64,000 nt of DNA from Crocodylus rhombifer (GCA_038503035.1 JAVSML010025189.1:1-64000), one strand, 5' to 3'; counted from the stretch's first letter, positions 12,000 to 24,339 are shown. The notes: a model not told the origin generated them from the sequence alone. Numbers and translations: made by a program.

Positions 12000-14100
12000 T
12001 GAGGCAATGTGGCCTCATAAAAAAATCTCTTGAGCTAAACAGAGCACCGACTTAACAGAGTGGAAAGAGATTATCAGGAGCCAACAACAGGGGAGTACAG
12101 TCACTGTTCAGGTGAAGGCTGCTTTGGAGGATGAGCAATTTATGTTTTATTACTGCAGTAGAAAGAATAGTAGCTCCCTACAATGAAAAGAGATTAAAGA
12201 ACAGTGATAGTCCTTCTGTTTGTGGTAAAACCATCTGCTAACTATGTGAAGAGCTGAGAAGCTGCTTAGTGGGGAAGTTTGTTTAAGGCTTACTTGCACC
12301 TACTTGAACCACGTAAATAATATGGCACTTTTATTAATATGGCACTTTTATTAATTATAAGTCAAACTTTTTACAAATGTCTCTGGAAACAAAGTCTGAG
12401 TTTAAAACTGCAACGTGTAGCTCATACTGTTCAAAGGTTAATTGATATTCTTGATGAACTGATTCACATTGCCAGTAAATGTTTAATATAACTTCCTGGA
12501 AGAGTCCAGGAAATCCAGATCCATGTGGCAACAGGATGCTCAGTGGCTAAGACATTGGCCTGGGAGCCTGGAGATCTCTTCTCTTTCAAACAATGTTATT
12601 AACCTCTTCTGTGACCTTCATCAAGTAACTTTCTCATTGTTTTTTATTGCTTGTGAGTACTTAAAGCTAGATTTTTGAATTCTTAGAGCTTAATAGCTGG
12701 TGCCAAGCTTTCAAATGGGCACAGTGTCCTAACACTGGAGGACAGATTTGCAAAAAGGTCCTCATGACCTGAATCTCTAGAAACTCTGACCCCTTCATTT
12801 GGTGCATAAATGGGATCTAAGCTCCAATGAAAACATGGTCTTCACATTATAAGTTCTTTGTGGTAAGGACTGTATCTTCTGAGTGATGTTACAGCACCTA
12901 GCACAATGAGGCCCTAATTTTACTGGGTGTCTCTAGGCACTTCCACAATAATAATGATCATCATAAAAATATAGGGAACTTTTTCCTTTAAGTGTGATAC
13001 TTCTCCATATATGGGTCATCATACCCAGTGTGGTAAAGATGAATGATCTACAGATCACAGCAGGGTGCACACCTCAGGGAACTACAACAGAGTTTCCTAC
13101 AGTTACAATTCAATACTAAAACCATGACCAATGAAACGAATAAAGCCACACTCAAACCCTGATCTAACTTGCTACAAGACCAACCCCATGATAAGGACAA
13201 CAGGATTTCTCTGGGCATGGCTTACAGCCACTAACTTGCACACTTTGAACATGTCACTTGAACACTTTAGACATATCCTGGATAATGACACCATATCCAG
13301 ATAGCCTTGAGGAACAAGCCTGTCCTACATTACAGGCAGCCCCAAACCTTAAACTTCTAGGAACCCACTACTTAATACATGCCTTATCACCAAGCCACCA
13401 GGCCTCACTATGGCCCCAAGGACTCTTCCTTATCAACATGGACTACTTAATCACTGGACCAAACAACATGGATTATAAAACCTGGGGTTCATTCATCTGC
13501 TCTTCCATTAATACTGTATAGGCTATAACTTGCTTATAGTGCACCTTTGCTATCTACGTTGGTCAGGGAAAATGAGGCAAACCCTAAGTGAAAAGAATGA
13601 ATGAACGCTAATTTGACATCAGTTTTAGAAAGACGCAAAAGCCTGTGGCCATTCCACCAATTAATTTGGAGTAGCTGTTCTCAAACAAATAAGCAAAGCA
13701 TTTTAATAGCCGTAACACTTTGAACTTGGCTTTACAGAACAAGAAACCACTCATAGACTGGATTGTCTCAACAGGGACTATGACCTATTGCAGGTGTTAA
13801 GTCCCATGCCCCTCCATGTGTAAACTGCCTTGTTTGTCTCAGTTGATTTAATGAATCTACCTATTACCTCGCCTCCCTCTGCCCCTTTCCCTTACACACA
13901 CACTTTTCGTTCTGCCAGTCCATGTATAGCATCTGATGAAGTAGGATGTTGTTCATGATGGTTCATGTCTCTGAACCAGTCTCTAAGTTGCCACCATGTC
14001 CTACTGTCGGTATGACTCCAGACTACATGGCTAACCACATATGTTCTTCCAGTTAGTCCCATTGATGATTTCTCTTTGAGCACAATGATGCAATGCTTTC
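12000..14100. other. Mostly unique; MIR-like fragment at 12.53-12.96 kb
   Basis: At about 12535-12640 the plus strand shows a MIR-like start (CAGTGGCTAAGACATTGGCC) and 'CTTCTGTGACCTTCATCAAGTAA'-like core. At 12880-12960 is the common tetrapod SINE-like tail (CAGCACCTAGCACAATGAGG ... AATAATAATGAT). A perfect 17-bp direct duplication (AATATGGCACTTTTATT) sits at about 12319-12352. The rest, including an 87-codon frame at 13258-13521, has nothing I can identify. Confidence 0.4.
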
Positions 14101-14104
14101 ACCT

Positions 14105-14265
14105 TAAGAGTTTCATTTAGACTGTATTTCCTCAGATTACTAATGAGAATATCATGGGAGATAATGTCAAAAGTCTTGCTGAAATTGAGGTATAGCTCAT
14201 TCACTTCTCTCCCCCCCTATTCACAAAACCTGTCACCTTGTCATAGAAGTTGAAGAGGTCAGCTC
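14105..14265 (-). pseudogene. Old CR1-like reverse transcriptase scrap
   Basis: Reading the minus strand gives FYDKVTGF (about 14255-14230), then after a short spacer NELYLNFSKTFDIISHDILI and NLRKYSLN. This matches the CR1 RT region elsewhere in the window, where FYDQVTKSL is followed by [20 protein letters not shown]. About 50 codons survive with substitutions, so it belongs to an older CR1 lineage than the copies at 42.6 or 60 kb. The catalytic FADD segment is not included. Confidence 0.7.
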
Positions 14266-16880
14266 AAGAACAGATGCAGGGATGGCAGCAGAAGGCATTA
14301 TACAGCAAATTTACTTCTGTGCTCCCACTGGACTGAGTTCATCATCAGCACTTGACTGCTTAGTTGAGACTTTGAAAGCTCTTTGATGAAAGTAGGGTTT
14401 GTGTATGACATCCAGGCCAGAATATTGCAACTAATAATTTAAAGAAATTTTTCCTCAAGATGTGTAGACTCTGTGGCCTTATCTATGAAACGGTCAAGCA
14501 TACAGCAGAGGGGGTATCAGGCTTTGCTTGTCAAAAGTACACCCCTCTGTACAATGCTACATCCAAGGTGATTCTTGACCAACATCACAACTGAAGTCAT
14601 CAATGCCTGTAAAATGCTAAAGCACAGGTCTTTCAGGTGGAAATCAGAGATTCTACATATGTGATGCCCTAATTTGTTTCTCCCTTTATTCCTTCTCTCC
14701 ATTTTCTTAGAAGAACTCTCATTTTACACCAAAGGAGATGAAAGAAGAATATCCTCCTTTTTTTCTCCTACTTCTCATTCCTACATGTAAATATTGGTGC
14801 TGATTCCAATTCTACTATTCTGGTTTTACCAGTGTATCTCCTGATCTACACTGGTGAAAGATCAGTATCATGTCTGAAGCAGTTAATGTAGAAATGTTGA
14901 ATCCCTCCAGGCTGAAAGATAGTAAATTAATATAAAATATTATTAGCATTATTCTGCAGCTAGAGATGATGGAATTGTGTTATTCTATTTGCAAGTCAGC
15001 TTTAAAATATTGCTGGATGGGCATTTTAGCTGTGTAAGCAAAAGCCTCTGCAGCCTCACATATACTTTTGTATGTTAAATAATGATAATAGATAGAGAGG
15101 ACCCAAGAAACCATTCTTCTGCTTTCTTCACAGAATGAGTAGACTCCTCAAATAACTTGTACATACAGTGTAAGCTCAAATATATTAGTTACTCATAATT
15201 TAGTTATTGTATACTGCCTTTCCTAGTTGAATTATTCTGCATTGGACTTTTCATTTCAAGTGTCCTGTCTGGAGTTTGTACTATGATTAATATTCACAGG
15301 GTGTTAGCTGGCTTTAAAATAGGGTTGGATGCTGTGTGATACCTCTTTTGGCAAACTGGTTACTTCAATTTAAATTGCAAGAGAATTTTATTGCCTGGAT
15401 TACTGAGCAGGACTGTGGCTTGGGCTTCCCATATTGAGTAATGATGGTTTTTGGATTAAGTTTTGTTTAAAACAAAACAGTAAATAGCCCCCTTTTTTTT
15501 TCCTGGATTTTTTTGAGAGATTCTCAAATTAATTACCCACTGGGGAAAATCCTGTCCTACTCAAGTCAGAGGCAAATTTAATGCTATTGGGGTCAGGATT
15601 CTACCAATTGAATTTCATGCGTCTGTTTTGTTCCACTTTCTCCCAGACATCTTCCTTGTAAACACTGGACTACGGACGATATAAACCTCGCCCTACTATG
15701 CCATTCACTCTGAAACCTCGGAAAAGTCACTCTTGCCTCCATACTCAAAGGCATCCTTGGGTTATAAATGTCTCAGTTGTGAAGTACTGTACACTCAGCA
15801 TCTTCCTCTACAACATGGGGATAACAATGATTGCCTGCATTTGAAAAGCCATCTGAAATTGTGAAATAGAAATTGCTCTGGAAACACACCAGTTGACATT
15901 AGTTGTGGATCCAGTGAACATAGTTACTACTTATTAATGTATCCAGCATATTTACAAAACTGTTAGGCTTTTTTTTTTTTTAAATATGACCCAAGGGAAG
16001 TTATTGTCCACTGTTACCAGTACTGGGACATAGCAGACAAGTGTTAATAAAACAAATGTGCCTGGACAAAACAGGACTGTAGAGCAAATGCACTTGTCAT
16101 TGCTTACTCACAATCTAACCTGGGTGTTAAAGAAGTGTTAGGGATGACCACATTAGCTATTCTATCAAGGTCAAGGATCCTGAATGAGTTGCCATGGGAA
16201 ACAAATCGCAAAGATGTCAACTCAAGTTAGAGGTTCTGATACATTGGAACTTTACCTATTATATGCTTGAAAGATTTCTGGAACAATAAAAGGTTAGAAA
16301 GAAGCATACCGATAATAACAAGATCAGAAAAGCAGACGTTTCATTGACCTCTGCTCCATCAAATCTGACCCCGAGTTTGCTTGCCATTTGCCAGCATGCC
16401 TGAGCTGGCCAAAAAATGGGATTTCAAATCAGTGATATTCGCTGTAGGTAAACAATGAGAGAAATGAGCTGTTTCTGGAAGATCAGCTCAATCTGGAGGA
16501 AGCTGAAAAGTATGGGAATCACTGGTAACCCATCCCATGTTACACAAGATGGAAGAAGACATTTCTGCTTTGGTTTTGGTGTTTAGGGCAGTGAAAGGAA
16601 TTAGGAATTGCTGAAGGGGTGGAATAATCGACTAATAAGAAGTTAGAAAAAGCCCCATCCTTTTTTTCAGGATAGTGAGGATTAATGGCATTCAGAGTGG
16701 AAGAGAATGGGGACAATAGTTTCTTCAGATCATTTTGATCCTCTTTCTTATCAAGACAATCCTTCGACCCTTGATTTTCAGAGGCTGTATCCTAAATCAA
16801 CAGAATTCCTCTAGGCCTTTTTAACTTCTATTCTACTTGGCCCTAGCTGTTAACTTTTGACACCATAAATATTAGTCAGT
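14266..16880. other. AT-rich, MIR-like fragment near 15.7 kb
   Basis: At about 15700-15860 the plus strand resembles a MIR 3' half (CTCGGAAAAGTCACTCTTGCC ... CAACATGGGGATAACAATG). At about 15541-15615 is a CCTGTCCTACTCAAGTCAGAG/GGGGTCAGGATTCT inverted pair typical of an old amniote palindromic repeat. A T run lies at about 15970. No gene was seen. Confidence 0.4.
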
Positions 16881-16889
16881 AGGCCAATT

Positions 16890-17215
16890 AACAACAATTT
16901 GGGGTCAGGAAAGAATTTTACCCCATGGTCAGATTGGTATGGACTGTGGCAGCTTTGGCCTTCCTCTGCCTAGGACCGCTTGAGCGTATATTGATATTTT
17001 ACAGAAGCAGGGCATTGGCAGCAAGGGTTCCCCTGCTTTACTTGTGGCAGCTTACAGTGTTACATCTACATTGCATCGGGGTTGAGGGTAGTCTTATGTA
17101 GAGTTTAGATTATGGTTGCATGGGTTGGTTTGAACAGAGATGATCCTGACTCCGGCAGAAGGTTGGCTTAGATGACCTCTGGAGGTCTTTTCTAGCCCTA
17201 ATCCTCTATGACTTC
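16890..17215 (+). mobile_element. CR1 LINE 3' region (old copy)
   Basis: It carries the CR1 3'-UTR pattern GGGTCAGGAAAGAATTTTAC ... GTCAGATTGGTATGGACTG, and ends with GGCTTAGATGACCTCTGGAG then TCTTTTCTAGCCCTAATC and CTATGACTTCTA. It is more diverged than the tails at 10.8 and 36.8 kb. Plus orientation, 5' truncated. Confidence 0.8.
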
Positions 17216-17763
17216 TAATTTGACCTTTATTCCTGTTGAGTGCCATCTTTGTGAATGAATGCTTTCATTGACATTACTAGATCTGCTATAGTGTGAATCA
17301 CTGGTCTGCGTGAGCACAGTAGCAGAATCTAAGTTGAACAACTTTATTTGCTCATTAATTCAATGGTAAGATTGTTTGCTTCATTCTTGTTACTGCTTTG
17401 CAAGAGAAATAGTCACATTTGGGTTGTTAGTAGGCTTCTTACTTCTTTACTATCCAACTTAGAAAATGGTTTCAGAGGGGTGAGAGAGGACTCTGTACCC
17501 ATCCTCATGACTTCCTTGCTGGTAGATGGACTAACAGTTCCAAAGGAAGCAGCATTCAGTCCTTCCACCAGAAAGTGGCCATTGACCAGGATAAAGATCT
17601 ATCAATTTTTTTTTTTTTTATTCTGAACAAGGGACTTCTTTATAATAAGGCAGATGGTATAATATCTAAATATTGGGGCCAGATTCTCAGATGGTAGAGA
17701 ACAGCTCATGCATAGCTATTCCTCTACCAGAGAAAACAGGCATAGCTCTGTTGCGTTCAATGG
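17216..17763. other. No gene seen
   Basis: A 92-codon plus-strand frame (17348-17626) ends in poly-Phe from a T run at about 17608-17619 and is not credible. Nothing else was recognised. Confidence 0.4.
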
Positions 17764-17771
17764 AGCTACAC

Positions 17772-17958
17772 CAGGGGCGGGCAATTATTTTGGGTGGAGG
17801 GCCGCTTCCTGAGTTTTGGCAAGCCATTGAGGGTCACAGGACAGGCAGCCTAAGGCAGATCAATATTAATTTAAAAAAATGTTTAGGGGCCCTGTGGGCT
17901 GGATAGAATGGCCTGGTGGGCCACATGTGGCCCGCGGGATGCATGTTGCCCACCCCTG
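17772..17958 (+). mobile_element. hAT MITE, copy 2, with perfect 8-bp target duplication
   Basis: A 187-bp element running from CAGGGGCGGGCAATTATTTT to ATGTTGCCCACCCCTG. The octamer AGCTACAC is repeated exactly on each side (17764-17771 and 17959-17966). The 8-bp duplication and CAGGGG... ends identify a hAT-superfamily non-autonomous element. It has no coding capacity and must have been moved by a transposase encoded elsewhere. It is the cleanest of the three copies here. Confidence 0.92.
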
Positions 17959-17966
17959 AGCTACAC

Positions 17967-19373
17967 TTATGTTTGGCAGACAAGGCTCTTGCCCACCCTT
18001 TTTTTCTTTGATTACAAACTTCTACCCCACAACCTTCTTCTTCTTAAAGGGACAATGTACATTTTTTGACAGAAACAGAAGTTTTGTAAAACCAGATTTT
18101 TTGTTCTGCAGAACAGTGGAAGGAGTAGATAGGAGAAAAAACAAGCACGGGGGACAAATTGGTTATATCATGTCCATCCTCCCTTTTCCATTAAAAATGG
18201 AAGAGAATCCATATCACATATTATTATGCAAATACAGCAGGCACATTTAACAACAAAATATTCCCTCTGAGAGGGCATAAAAATAACAACTACATTGTCA
18301 GTAATTGTGGGGCACTTCAGAATTTCACTGATAATAACTCTTTGCACATGTGCATCTGTATATATAACACATTGCATCCAAGAACCTAAAAGCTCATATG
18401 AAATACAAAAGAGTGCATGGCACCTGAAGATCAGTAAATGCCTTTTTATAAGAGTGCAAAAAAAAAAAAGAGATAATGCGCAGCTTTCTGCTTTTATAAT
18501 AGGAGATTATTCCTGTGTGAATGTTCTCTTTTATTGCTTTGTCCCTTTCCTAGTTGTTGAGTTGGGGGCTGTGAGAGTGAGAAGGAATCAAAAAGGAGAA
18601 TGGTTATTAAAATTTTATCATGGCATTGTAAAAAGTTAGAACTCCAGCAGCTTGGTTTGGGATTAGGTTCTTCAGTGCTTGAATATTGTACAGGAATATT
18701 TGAAGGTAATATGAGTGAGAGAACAGTAATAGGAAGAGGATGTGTAAATCAAACTGGAATTTACACATTGGCTGATGGAAGCCTGAAAACAGCTGATGTG
18801 ACCCTAATTTTAAAGATGGGTTAGTTTTTGTGTGATCCTGTCTCAGATTTGAGTGGCTTACCTGTTCCAGGAATAGCAATAAGACTCCCACAGTCATTCC
18901 CAGGTAACTTGAAATGAAGCAGCACTAATGAGAGTAGGAGGTTTTCTAAATGCAGCTGCTGCAGCCTCTGCCTGCTACAGAAGTTTTTCAGTCATCTCTA
19001 GCTCATGTCATAGAGCAAAGTGTCTTTGAACCAGCAGGGGGGTCTTAAAGAAAAGGGATCTCCCCCTCACTGCAAACCACCAAGACTTATCACTCAGCTG
19101 ATACTCTTACCCAGATGAACATCCTCTGTCATAAGGATCTTCATGAGAACTTCATTCAGGAATTGCTTCCCCTATCACTACAATGCAGGCACTCGAACAA
19201 AAAAAGAATAGCTGTGTAAAAGTTCATGGCACCCTGGCAGAACATAAAGACTAGAACACTACTACTTGGCAGAGGCAAATCTGGTGACAGGAAAGCACGT
19301 TCGTTGTACCGCTGCTTTTCTTTACAAGTGTGCAGGCGATGATAGGGGTCAGCCAGCACAGGGCAGTCAAATG
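17967..19373. other. No gene seen
   Basis: Includes overlapping open frames at 18295-18639 (114 codons) and 18607-18897, which have no recognisable domains, and an A run at about 18461. I see no transposon ends. Confidence 0.4.
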
Positions 19374-19574
19374 CTGTAACACTGGGGTTCCCAACCTTAT
19401 ACTGAGGACTGGCAAACTCACGCTAAGCATTTTGGCAGGCCAGGTATAGAAACAAATTAATGTACATGTTAAATCTGCATATTGAAATTTAAATCTGCAT
19501 ATTTGTTTATTTATTTTTTTCCTGTGGCGGGGATGGTTGCGAGGATTGGAGGCAGTGGATGAGGTAGTGAGCTC

Positions 19575-19755
19575 TAGGGTGGCCAGCAGGGAGGATAGTG
19601 CGGTTGTCCTCTGCCCTCTACTGATGTGAAACCAGGTGCCTTTATGTCCTCTATTTTCTCTTGAAGAGAAAAACAGGACATAAAGGCGTCCGGTTTTGTA
19701 TCAATAGAGGACAGAGTAGCAGAAAACCAGAATGTCCTCTGTGATGGCTATCCTG
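19575..19755. mobile_element. Palindromic MITE nested in the hAT element
   Basis: Ends TAGGGTGGCCA / TGGCTATCCTG flank two long inverted arms. The left arm (CTCTGCCCTCTACTGATG ... GCCTTTATGTCC) and right arm (GGACATAAAGGC ... ATCAATAGAGGACAGAG) pair around a small loop near 19665. It resembles the crocodilian-type short palindromic MITEs, though I cannot confirm a family name. No coding capacity. It lies inside the larger hAT element, so it inserted later. Confidence 0.75.
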
Positions 19756-19899
19756 ACTGTATATGACACAAAACTAACTCAATAGGCAGAGGCATGGTGC
19801 AAGACAGAGGGATCTCTGTTGTTTTATTTAACAATCAGGAACATCATCAATAAAGGATCAGTGGGATCTCTGAGCTTCTTTGCCTGACACACACAAGTA

Positions 19900-21690
19900 A
19901 TATCAAGGCATGATGGTTGACAGTGAGACGTGCAATGTGTTTCGCATACCCAGCCTGTTCTATAGGCTGGTTTTGGTAGCAGTCATTGCAGGGAAACGCG
20001 CTTCACAAAAATAGGCAGATGGAAATGGCAGCAAGGTCTTCAGAGCTAGGGTGCTGAGTTCAGTATATTCACCCTTTATTTTAATCCAGAAGGATGACAG
20101 AGATGAGGTTGAATCTGACAACATTTCAAGTCCTCCATCACGTTAGCTCAATCAACTGATCCTCTTGCAGTGGTGGCAAGGTCGACTCCTTGCGGGCATT
20201 CAGAAATGGATCGTGGATCCATTCTTCCCTAATTGTCAGGTCTCTTCAAGATGGGAAATAGTGCTCAAATGAGTCAGACAATGACTTCAGGTGCTCACTT
20301 ATTAACTGGGGAAGTCCCACAGCTTCTCCCAAAAAATCTACAAAATTCTGGAGCATGTCAAAGACTCCCCTATCCACACACATCCCCCAGGTTTCCAGCT
20401 TGGTTTTGAAGGTTGTGATTTTATCTGCCATTTTAAAAACAGTTGCAGTTCTTCCTCGCATCGAGAGATTGAGTTTGTTCAGTACAATGAATGTGTCGCT
20501 CAAATAAGCGATTTTAGCGAGCCAGTTCTTGCCATTGAAATGCCCAGCTCATGGTGATTTTTTCGTCTGAGAGAAATTTCTGCCACTGTTCTCTTAATTC
20601 AGAGACTCTGGTCGGGGTCTTCCCTTGCAATAGCCAATGAACTTCTGTATGCAGGAAAAGCTGCTTTCATTCAGCACCCATATCCTTGCAGAGTGATGCA
20701 AACAAATGTGAATTTAGTGCGTGTGCTTTGATATGATTGAGAATACGAATCACGACACTCAACACACTGTGTAGTTCAGGAGACAATCTTTGGCTTGGCC
20801 ACACTTCACAGTGAATTACACAGTGGGTAGACTCGCATTCAGGTGCCCCTTTTTTTACCCTAGTTGTGAAGCCGGAAAGCCTTCCAGTCTTCGTAGCAGT
20901 GCCATTGGGACAAACGCCTACACAAAAAGTCCAGTTGAGCCTGCCTGAAATGTGATCATTCAAAACTTTGACGGTTTCTGCCCCTGTTGTGTTGTTAGGC
21001 AGTGAAAGCACATGCAGGAAATCTTCCTGCATGTCGTCTTCAGAAATACAATGCACGTATACTAACAGCATTGCCTTGTTTTCAGTATCAGTTGATTCAT
21101 CCACCTGAATCAAAAACCACGGAGACCCATTATGAGCTCCAACAACTGCTCCTCAAAGTCCTCAGCTATTTCATCGATCCTCCCAGCAACAGTGTTGTCA
21201 GAAAGAGGAACTTGTCCTACTTTGCAAGCTGCCATTTCCCCAAATAGCCTATGGCAGGTATCTTTTGCAGCAGGAAGAATCAGCTCTTCACCAATTGGAA
21301 AAGGCTTTTTAGCTTTGGCAATTTGGTGAGTCACTAGAATAATGACCTCAATGCAGCTGCATTTGCATACGTGGCATTGCAAAGTAATTGTTTTTGCCCT
21401 TCATATTCTCCTTTTTTCTGTTAAAAAAGAATCTACAGGTGTTTCTCCAAGAGCAGGGTGTTTAGACTCCAAGTGCCGAAGAAGGTTTCATTGCTTTAAT
21501 GAACAGCATTTCAGCACATATAATGCCCAGTGGTTTCAGAGCCTGTGAATCACCCAATGGGATAAACACATACTTTATGTACGAGGAGTCATACTTGCAA
21601 TTGAAAGTTGCTTTTTCCCCTTTTTTTGGCATTTTCTTGGCATGATACATCCTCTGCGCAGTTTTTCTCTCCGTCATTCAGAACTTCACT
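19900..21690 (-). pseudogene. hAT transposase pseudogene, ZBED5/SCAND3/FAM200-like
   Basis: Segments appear in the expected order on the minus strand but in shifting frames. (1) About 21677-21470: a BED-finger region with DSQALKPLGIICAEMLF, where the first zinc-binding Cys appears to be Gly. The rest of the finger (RHLESKH) is readable only after a frameshift at about 21490. (2) About 21340-21110: LVTHQIAKAKKPFPIGEELI and LPAAKD, then GRIDEIAEDFEEQLLELI. (3) 21113-20667: VDESTDTENKAMLLVYV, containing the first acidic residue of the hAT catalytic core, then an HCEVWPSQRLSPELHSVL segment. (4) 20503-20246: LNKLNLSMRGRTATVFKMAD. (5) About 20210-19900: WIHDPF, then EYTELSTLALKTLLPF and FCEARFPAM, the C-terminal hAT dimerisation region. 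This series matches the vertebrate ZBED5/SCAND3/FAM200 families, which derive from such transposases. Multiple stops and frameshifts make it a transposon fossil and not a domesticated gene. Confidence 0.85.
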
Positions 21691-21779
21691 GCCCCTTTTC
21701 GCAGGAGCACTCTTTCTAAGAAAACAATCCATTGAAGTCTTCTTGATCATCACTTAGCTTGGTGGTTGTCAACTAGGGG

Positions 21780-22950
21780 TACTTAAAAGAGTCATAGGGG
21801 GCATGCAGAACAAATGCGGCTGATAAATGCTGCATGTGTGGGCACCCACAGCGCAGCATGGAGGCCGTGAGGTGCACAGCATGGCCATGTGGGGAGCAGC
21901 CAGATCCAGCTGGTAAGTCTGTTGTGTGGGAAGGGGCATGGGGGTACATTGAGGCCCCAGTGATGGGGGAGGGAGTGAGGCTGGGGCAGGGGCAGGGGCA
22001 GCCCAGCTGGGGTGGGGCATGGGACTGAGCAATGCGAGGGTGGCAGGTGGCTCCCCAAAATTCCCAGGCTCTTTGCAGGAGTTTTCTCCTCCCTCAGCAG
22101 CTGCAGTGTGGGCTTGCACCCCAGCCAAGGCAACTTCTTCCCCCTGGCAGTCCTGGCACCCTGGTGCAAAGCAGCTCTTGGGCTGCCCTGTGCTGCTATG
22201 CAGGGACCTGCTGCTGGGGCCCCCACATGGAGCAGGGAGGAGGAGCTGCCAAGCTGCTTGTGTAAGAACGGGGAGGGGACACTAGTGCCCGGGTCCTGCC
22301 GCTGCCAGGGAGACCCAAGAGAAGAAGAGTGCCTAAGCCTGACAAATCCATCTGTGGCTGCGGCAGGACCTGGGCTGCAAGCATGGAAGCAAAGATTTCA
22401 GATCTACTCGAAAAGGTGTGTCTCCAAAGGGTCCCCTCCCACAAGCAGCAGTTCTGCTGTGTGCTGTTTTAACCCAGCCTGCCTCAATTCCCCGATCTTC
22501 CTTCTGGGCCAGAGTGTTTGGAAGTGATGAAAAATGGCAGGTGTGGCTTCCTTGTTCCTGTTCTTCTTCCCTTGGTACAGAAAAGCAGCCCCTCCCGTAG
22601 CCCCACTCACAGCACCATTGCCTCCCACCCCAAGTGCAGCCCCACCCAGCCACCACTGGGCACAGCTTGGCTCCACCTTGGTCCCAGCGTGCCCTGCCCC
22701 ATGCGCAGATCTAGGAGCACATGATCCCCCCATGCCATCCCAGGGTGCATGCAGCAGCGGGAGCTGCCTGCACCCCCCAGATGAGTCACGTCTCCATCCC
22801 GCACTCTGCTTGGCTGTGCAGCACCTGCCCCAACCCCAGCCACCCCACTCCCTCCCTCACCACTGGGGTCTATGGGAGGGGGGCTATTGCCACAACCCAG
22901 AAGCCAACCCTTTGTGTCCTGGTACCAGGCTATGGACCAGCAGTTGGGAA
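21780..22950. other. GC-rich non-coding region inside the hAT element
   Basis: This GC-rich stretch produces many overlapping long open frames on both strands (up to 171 codons at 22012-22527). They overlap in several frames at once with Pro/Ser/Ala/Gly-rich translations, as GC-rich DNA gives by chance. Short GGGGCAGGGGCAG runs occur near 21980-22000. It lies between the transposase start and the right terminal repeat, so it probably represents the element's 5' region or an unrecognised insertion. Confidence 0.55.
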
Positions 22951-22964
22951 CCCCTGCCATAACA

Positions 22965-23850
22965 GGAAGGCAGGGAACTCTTAAGAGTAGCTGCTCGGGG
23001 TGTGGAAGTGGAAAAGCCATGGAAGTGGCTATAGCTGGGGAGTTGGTTGCTCTGGCAGGGTTAGACAAAATGGTCAAGATGGTGTAGAGAAAGGAACAGC
23101 TGTTCTAGGCATGCGTGGGAAGTCCTAGGGCAGGCAGAGGAAATGATGGGAAGACAAATGAATAGCTTTGAAAGCAACAGTGGGAAAGCAGGGAGGCAGA
23201 GCATTGACTGCTCGATCCTCACAGCACTCTTAAGGCTGAGGCTGGCTCGGTAGATATTGTCCTGAGCACTTTACAGCTAGGATAGCTGCGAGGGAAAATA
23301 AGGTTACTTTTTTGCCCGAAGCCAAAGGCGAATCTTCTGTTATAATTGTCAGGAATCCAGGGAGCCCTGCCAAGGACTCAGGCTTTCATACTGTTCTCTT
23401 TGTACCATTTCTGTATGATAAGTCAACGTGCACCAGTTGCGGCCTGTCATTTTAAATTGTGAACAACACTGATCAGTTAGTACTGACTTCACGTTTGTGT
23501 CTTTTAAAGTGACCTCGAGACTTTTGATCAGTATAACAACAACAAAGATCATAAAAATGCAGGTTTTGCCACAATGGAACACAGTAGCAGTGGTATATCT
23601 AATCCAGTATTTGTCTCTTACAATGGTGAGTCCCAGATATTTGCACTAAAAAGATGTGCAAGAAACTCCACAAAAGACAATTGTAGGGTAATCAGCCTTT
23701 TTGGAAAGTTTTGTCTTAATCACCACAGCAAATGACTGGGTTATGTACTGAAACACGAGAGTTCATACTGTCTCTAATTTTTGTCCTATTTAAATGTATG
23801 TAACCAAATGTAGTTGATCACCTTATACATAAAAAAATCCAACCATTTTT
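22965..23850. other. No gene seen; possible MIR scrap
   Basis: A short MIR-like reverse-orientation patch may lie at 23220-23310 (CTTTACAGCTAGGATAGCTG ... GAAAATAAGG). No coding evidence. Confidence 0.35.
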
Positions 23851-23857
23851 TACTCTC

Positions 23858-24290
23858 GTAAAACTGGGAACTCAAGAAGCCATTTAGTCCACCTCTCTAG
23901 CCAATGAAAGCAACAACCATACCTAAAGCATTGTTGATGGATCCTTGTCTAACCTGTTCTTAAAAACCTCCACTAATGGTTATTCCACAGCCTCCCTGAG
24001 TAATCTGTTCAGTCCTTAACTATCTTTACAATTAAACAGTTTTGGTTCTTTTCCTAATCTAAATCTCTGTTGTTGCAATTTAAGTCCATTAATTCTTCTC
24101 CTAACCCTAGTGGCCAAGGAGAACAATTTATGGCCTCCTTTTTTCAGTAGGCTTTCACATATTTGAAGGCTTGTGTGGTATCTCCTCTCAGTCTCTGCTT
24201 CTCTAGACTAAGCAAATCCAGTTTGTTCACTCTTTCTCCATAGGCCATGGTCTCTAGAACTGAAGTCTTCTTGCTTGTGCTTCTATCCAC
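23858..24290 (-). mobile_element. CR1 LINE fragment, C-terminal ORF2/3' end (old)
   Basis: The plus strand reads CCATTTAGTCCACCTCTCTA ... CCTGTTCTTAAAAACCTCCA ... CTAGTGGCCAAGGAGAACAA ... CTCTCAGTCTCTGCTTCTCT ... TTTCTCCATAGGCC. This is the reverse complement of the C-terminal CR1 ORF2 plus 3' UTR, as in the copy at 59.84-60.3 kb (compare AACCTCCTCTTAAAACC and CTCTCCCCATAGGGCC there). It is old and diverged, with no open frame left. Confidence 0.8.
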
Positions 24291-24339
24291 ATCACTCCTG
24301 CACTAGTGGCTGCCTAGTCTGGACTCCACCCAGTTTAAA

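Larger units (their letters stand above)
19382..22956 (-). mobile_element. Near-complete fossil hAT transposon (ZBED5/SCAND3-type)
   Basis: The left end CTGGGGTTCCCAACC (19382) pairs with the right end GTTGGGAACCCCTG (ending 22956), giving inverted termini of the form C(A/T)GGGGTTCCCAAC. The flanking octamers CTGTAACA (19374-19381) and CCATAACA (22957-22964) agree at 6 of 8 positions with two transitions, consistent with an 8-bp hAT target duplication. The 3575-bp element carries a minus-strand transposase relic at about 19900-21690. A 1.2-kb GC-rich region (21750-22950) lies between the transposase start and the right terminus, and a palindromic MITE is inserted at 19575-19755 downstream of the transposase. 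The gene is heavily mutated, so the element is dead. The terminal alignment is by eye; inward of about 15 bp the two ends diverge. Confidence 0.8.

Noticed and set aside
18295..18639. 114-codon plus-strand frame as a small gene
   Set aside because: No domain or family resemblance, includes an A run translated as KKKR, and has no splice or promoter context; consistent with chance in AT-rich DNA.
22012..22527. 171-codon plus-strand open frame and several overlapping frames on both strands
   Set aside because: They overlap in several frames at once in GC-rich DNA, have Pro/Ser/Ala/Gly-rich composition and no domain, and lie inside a hAT element.
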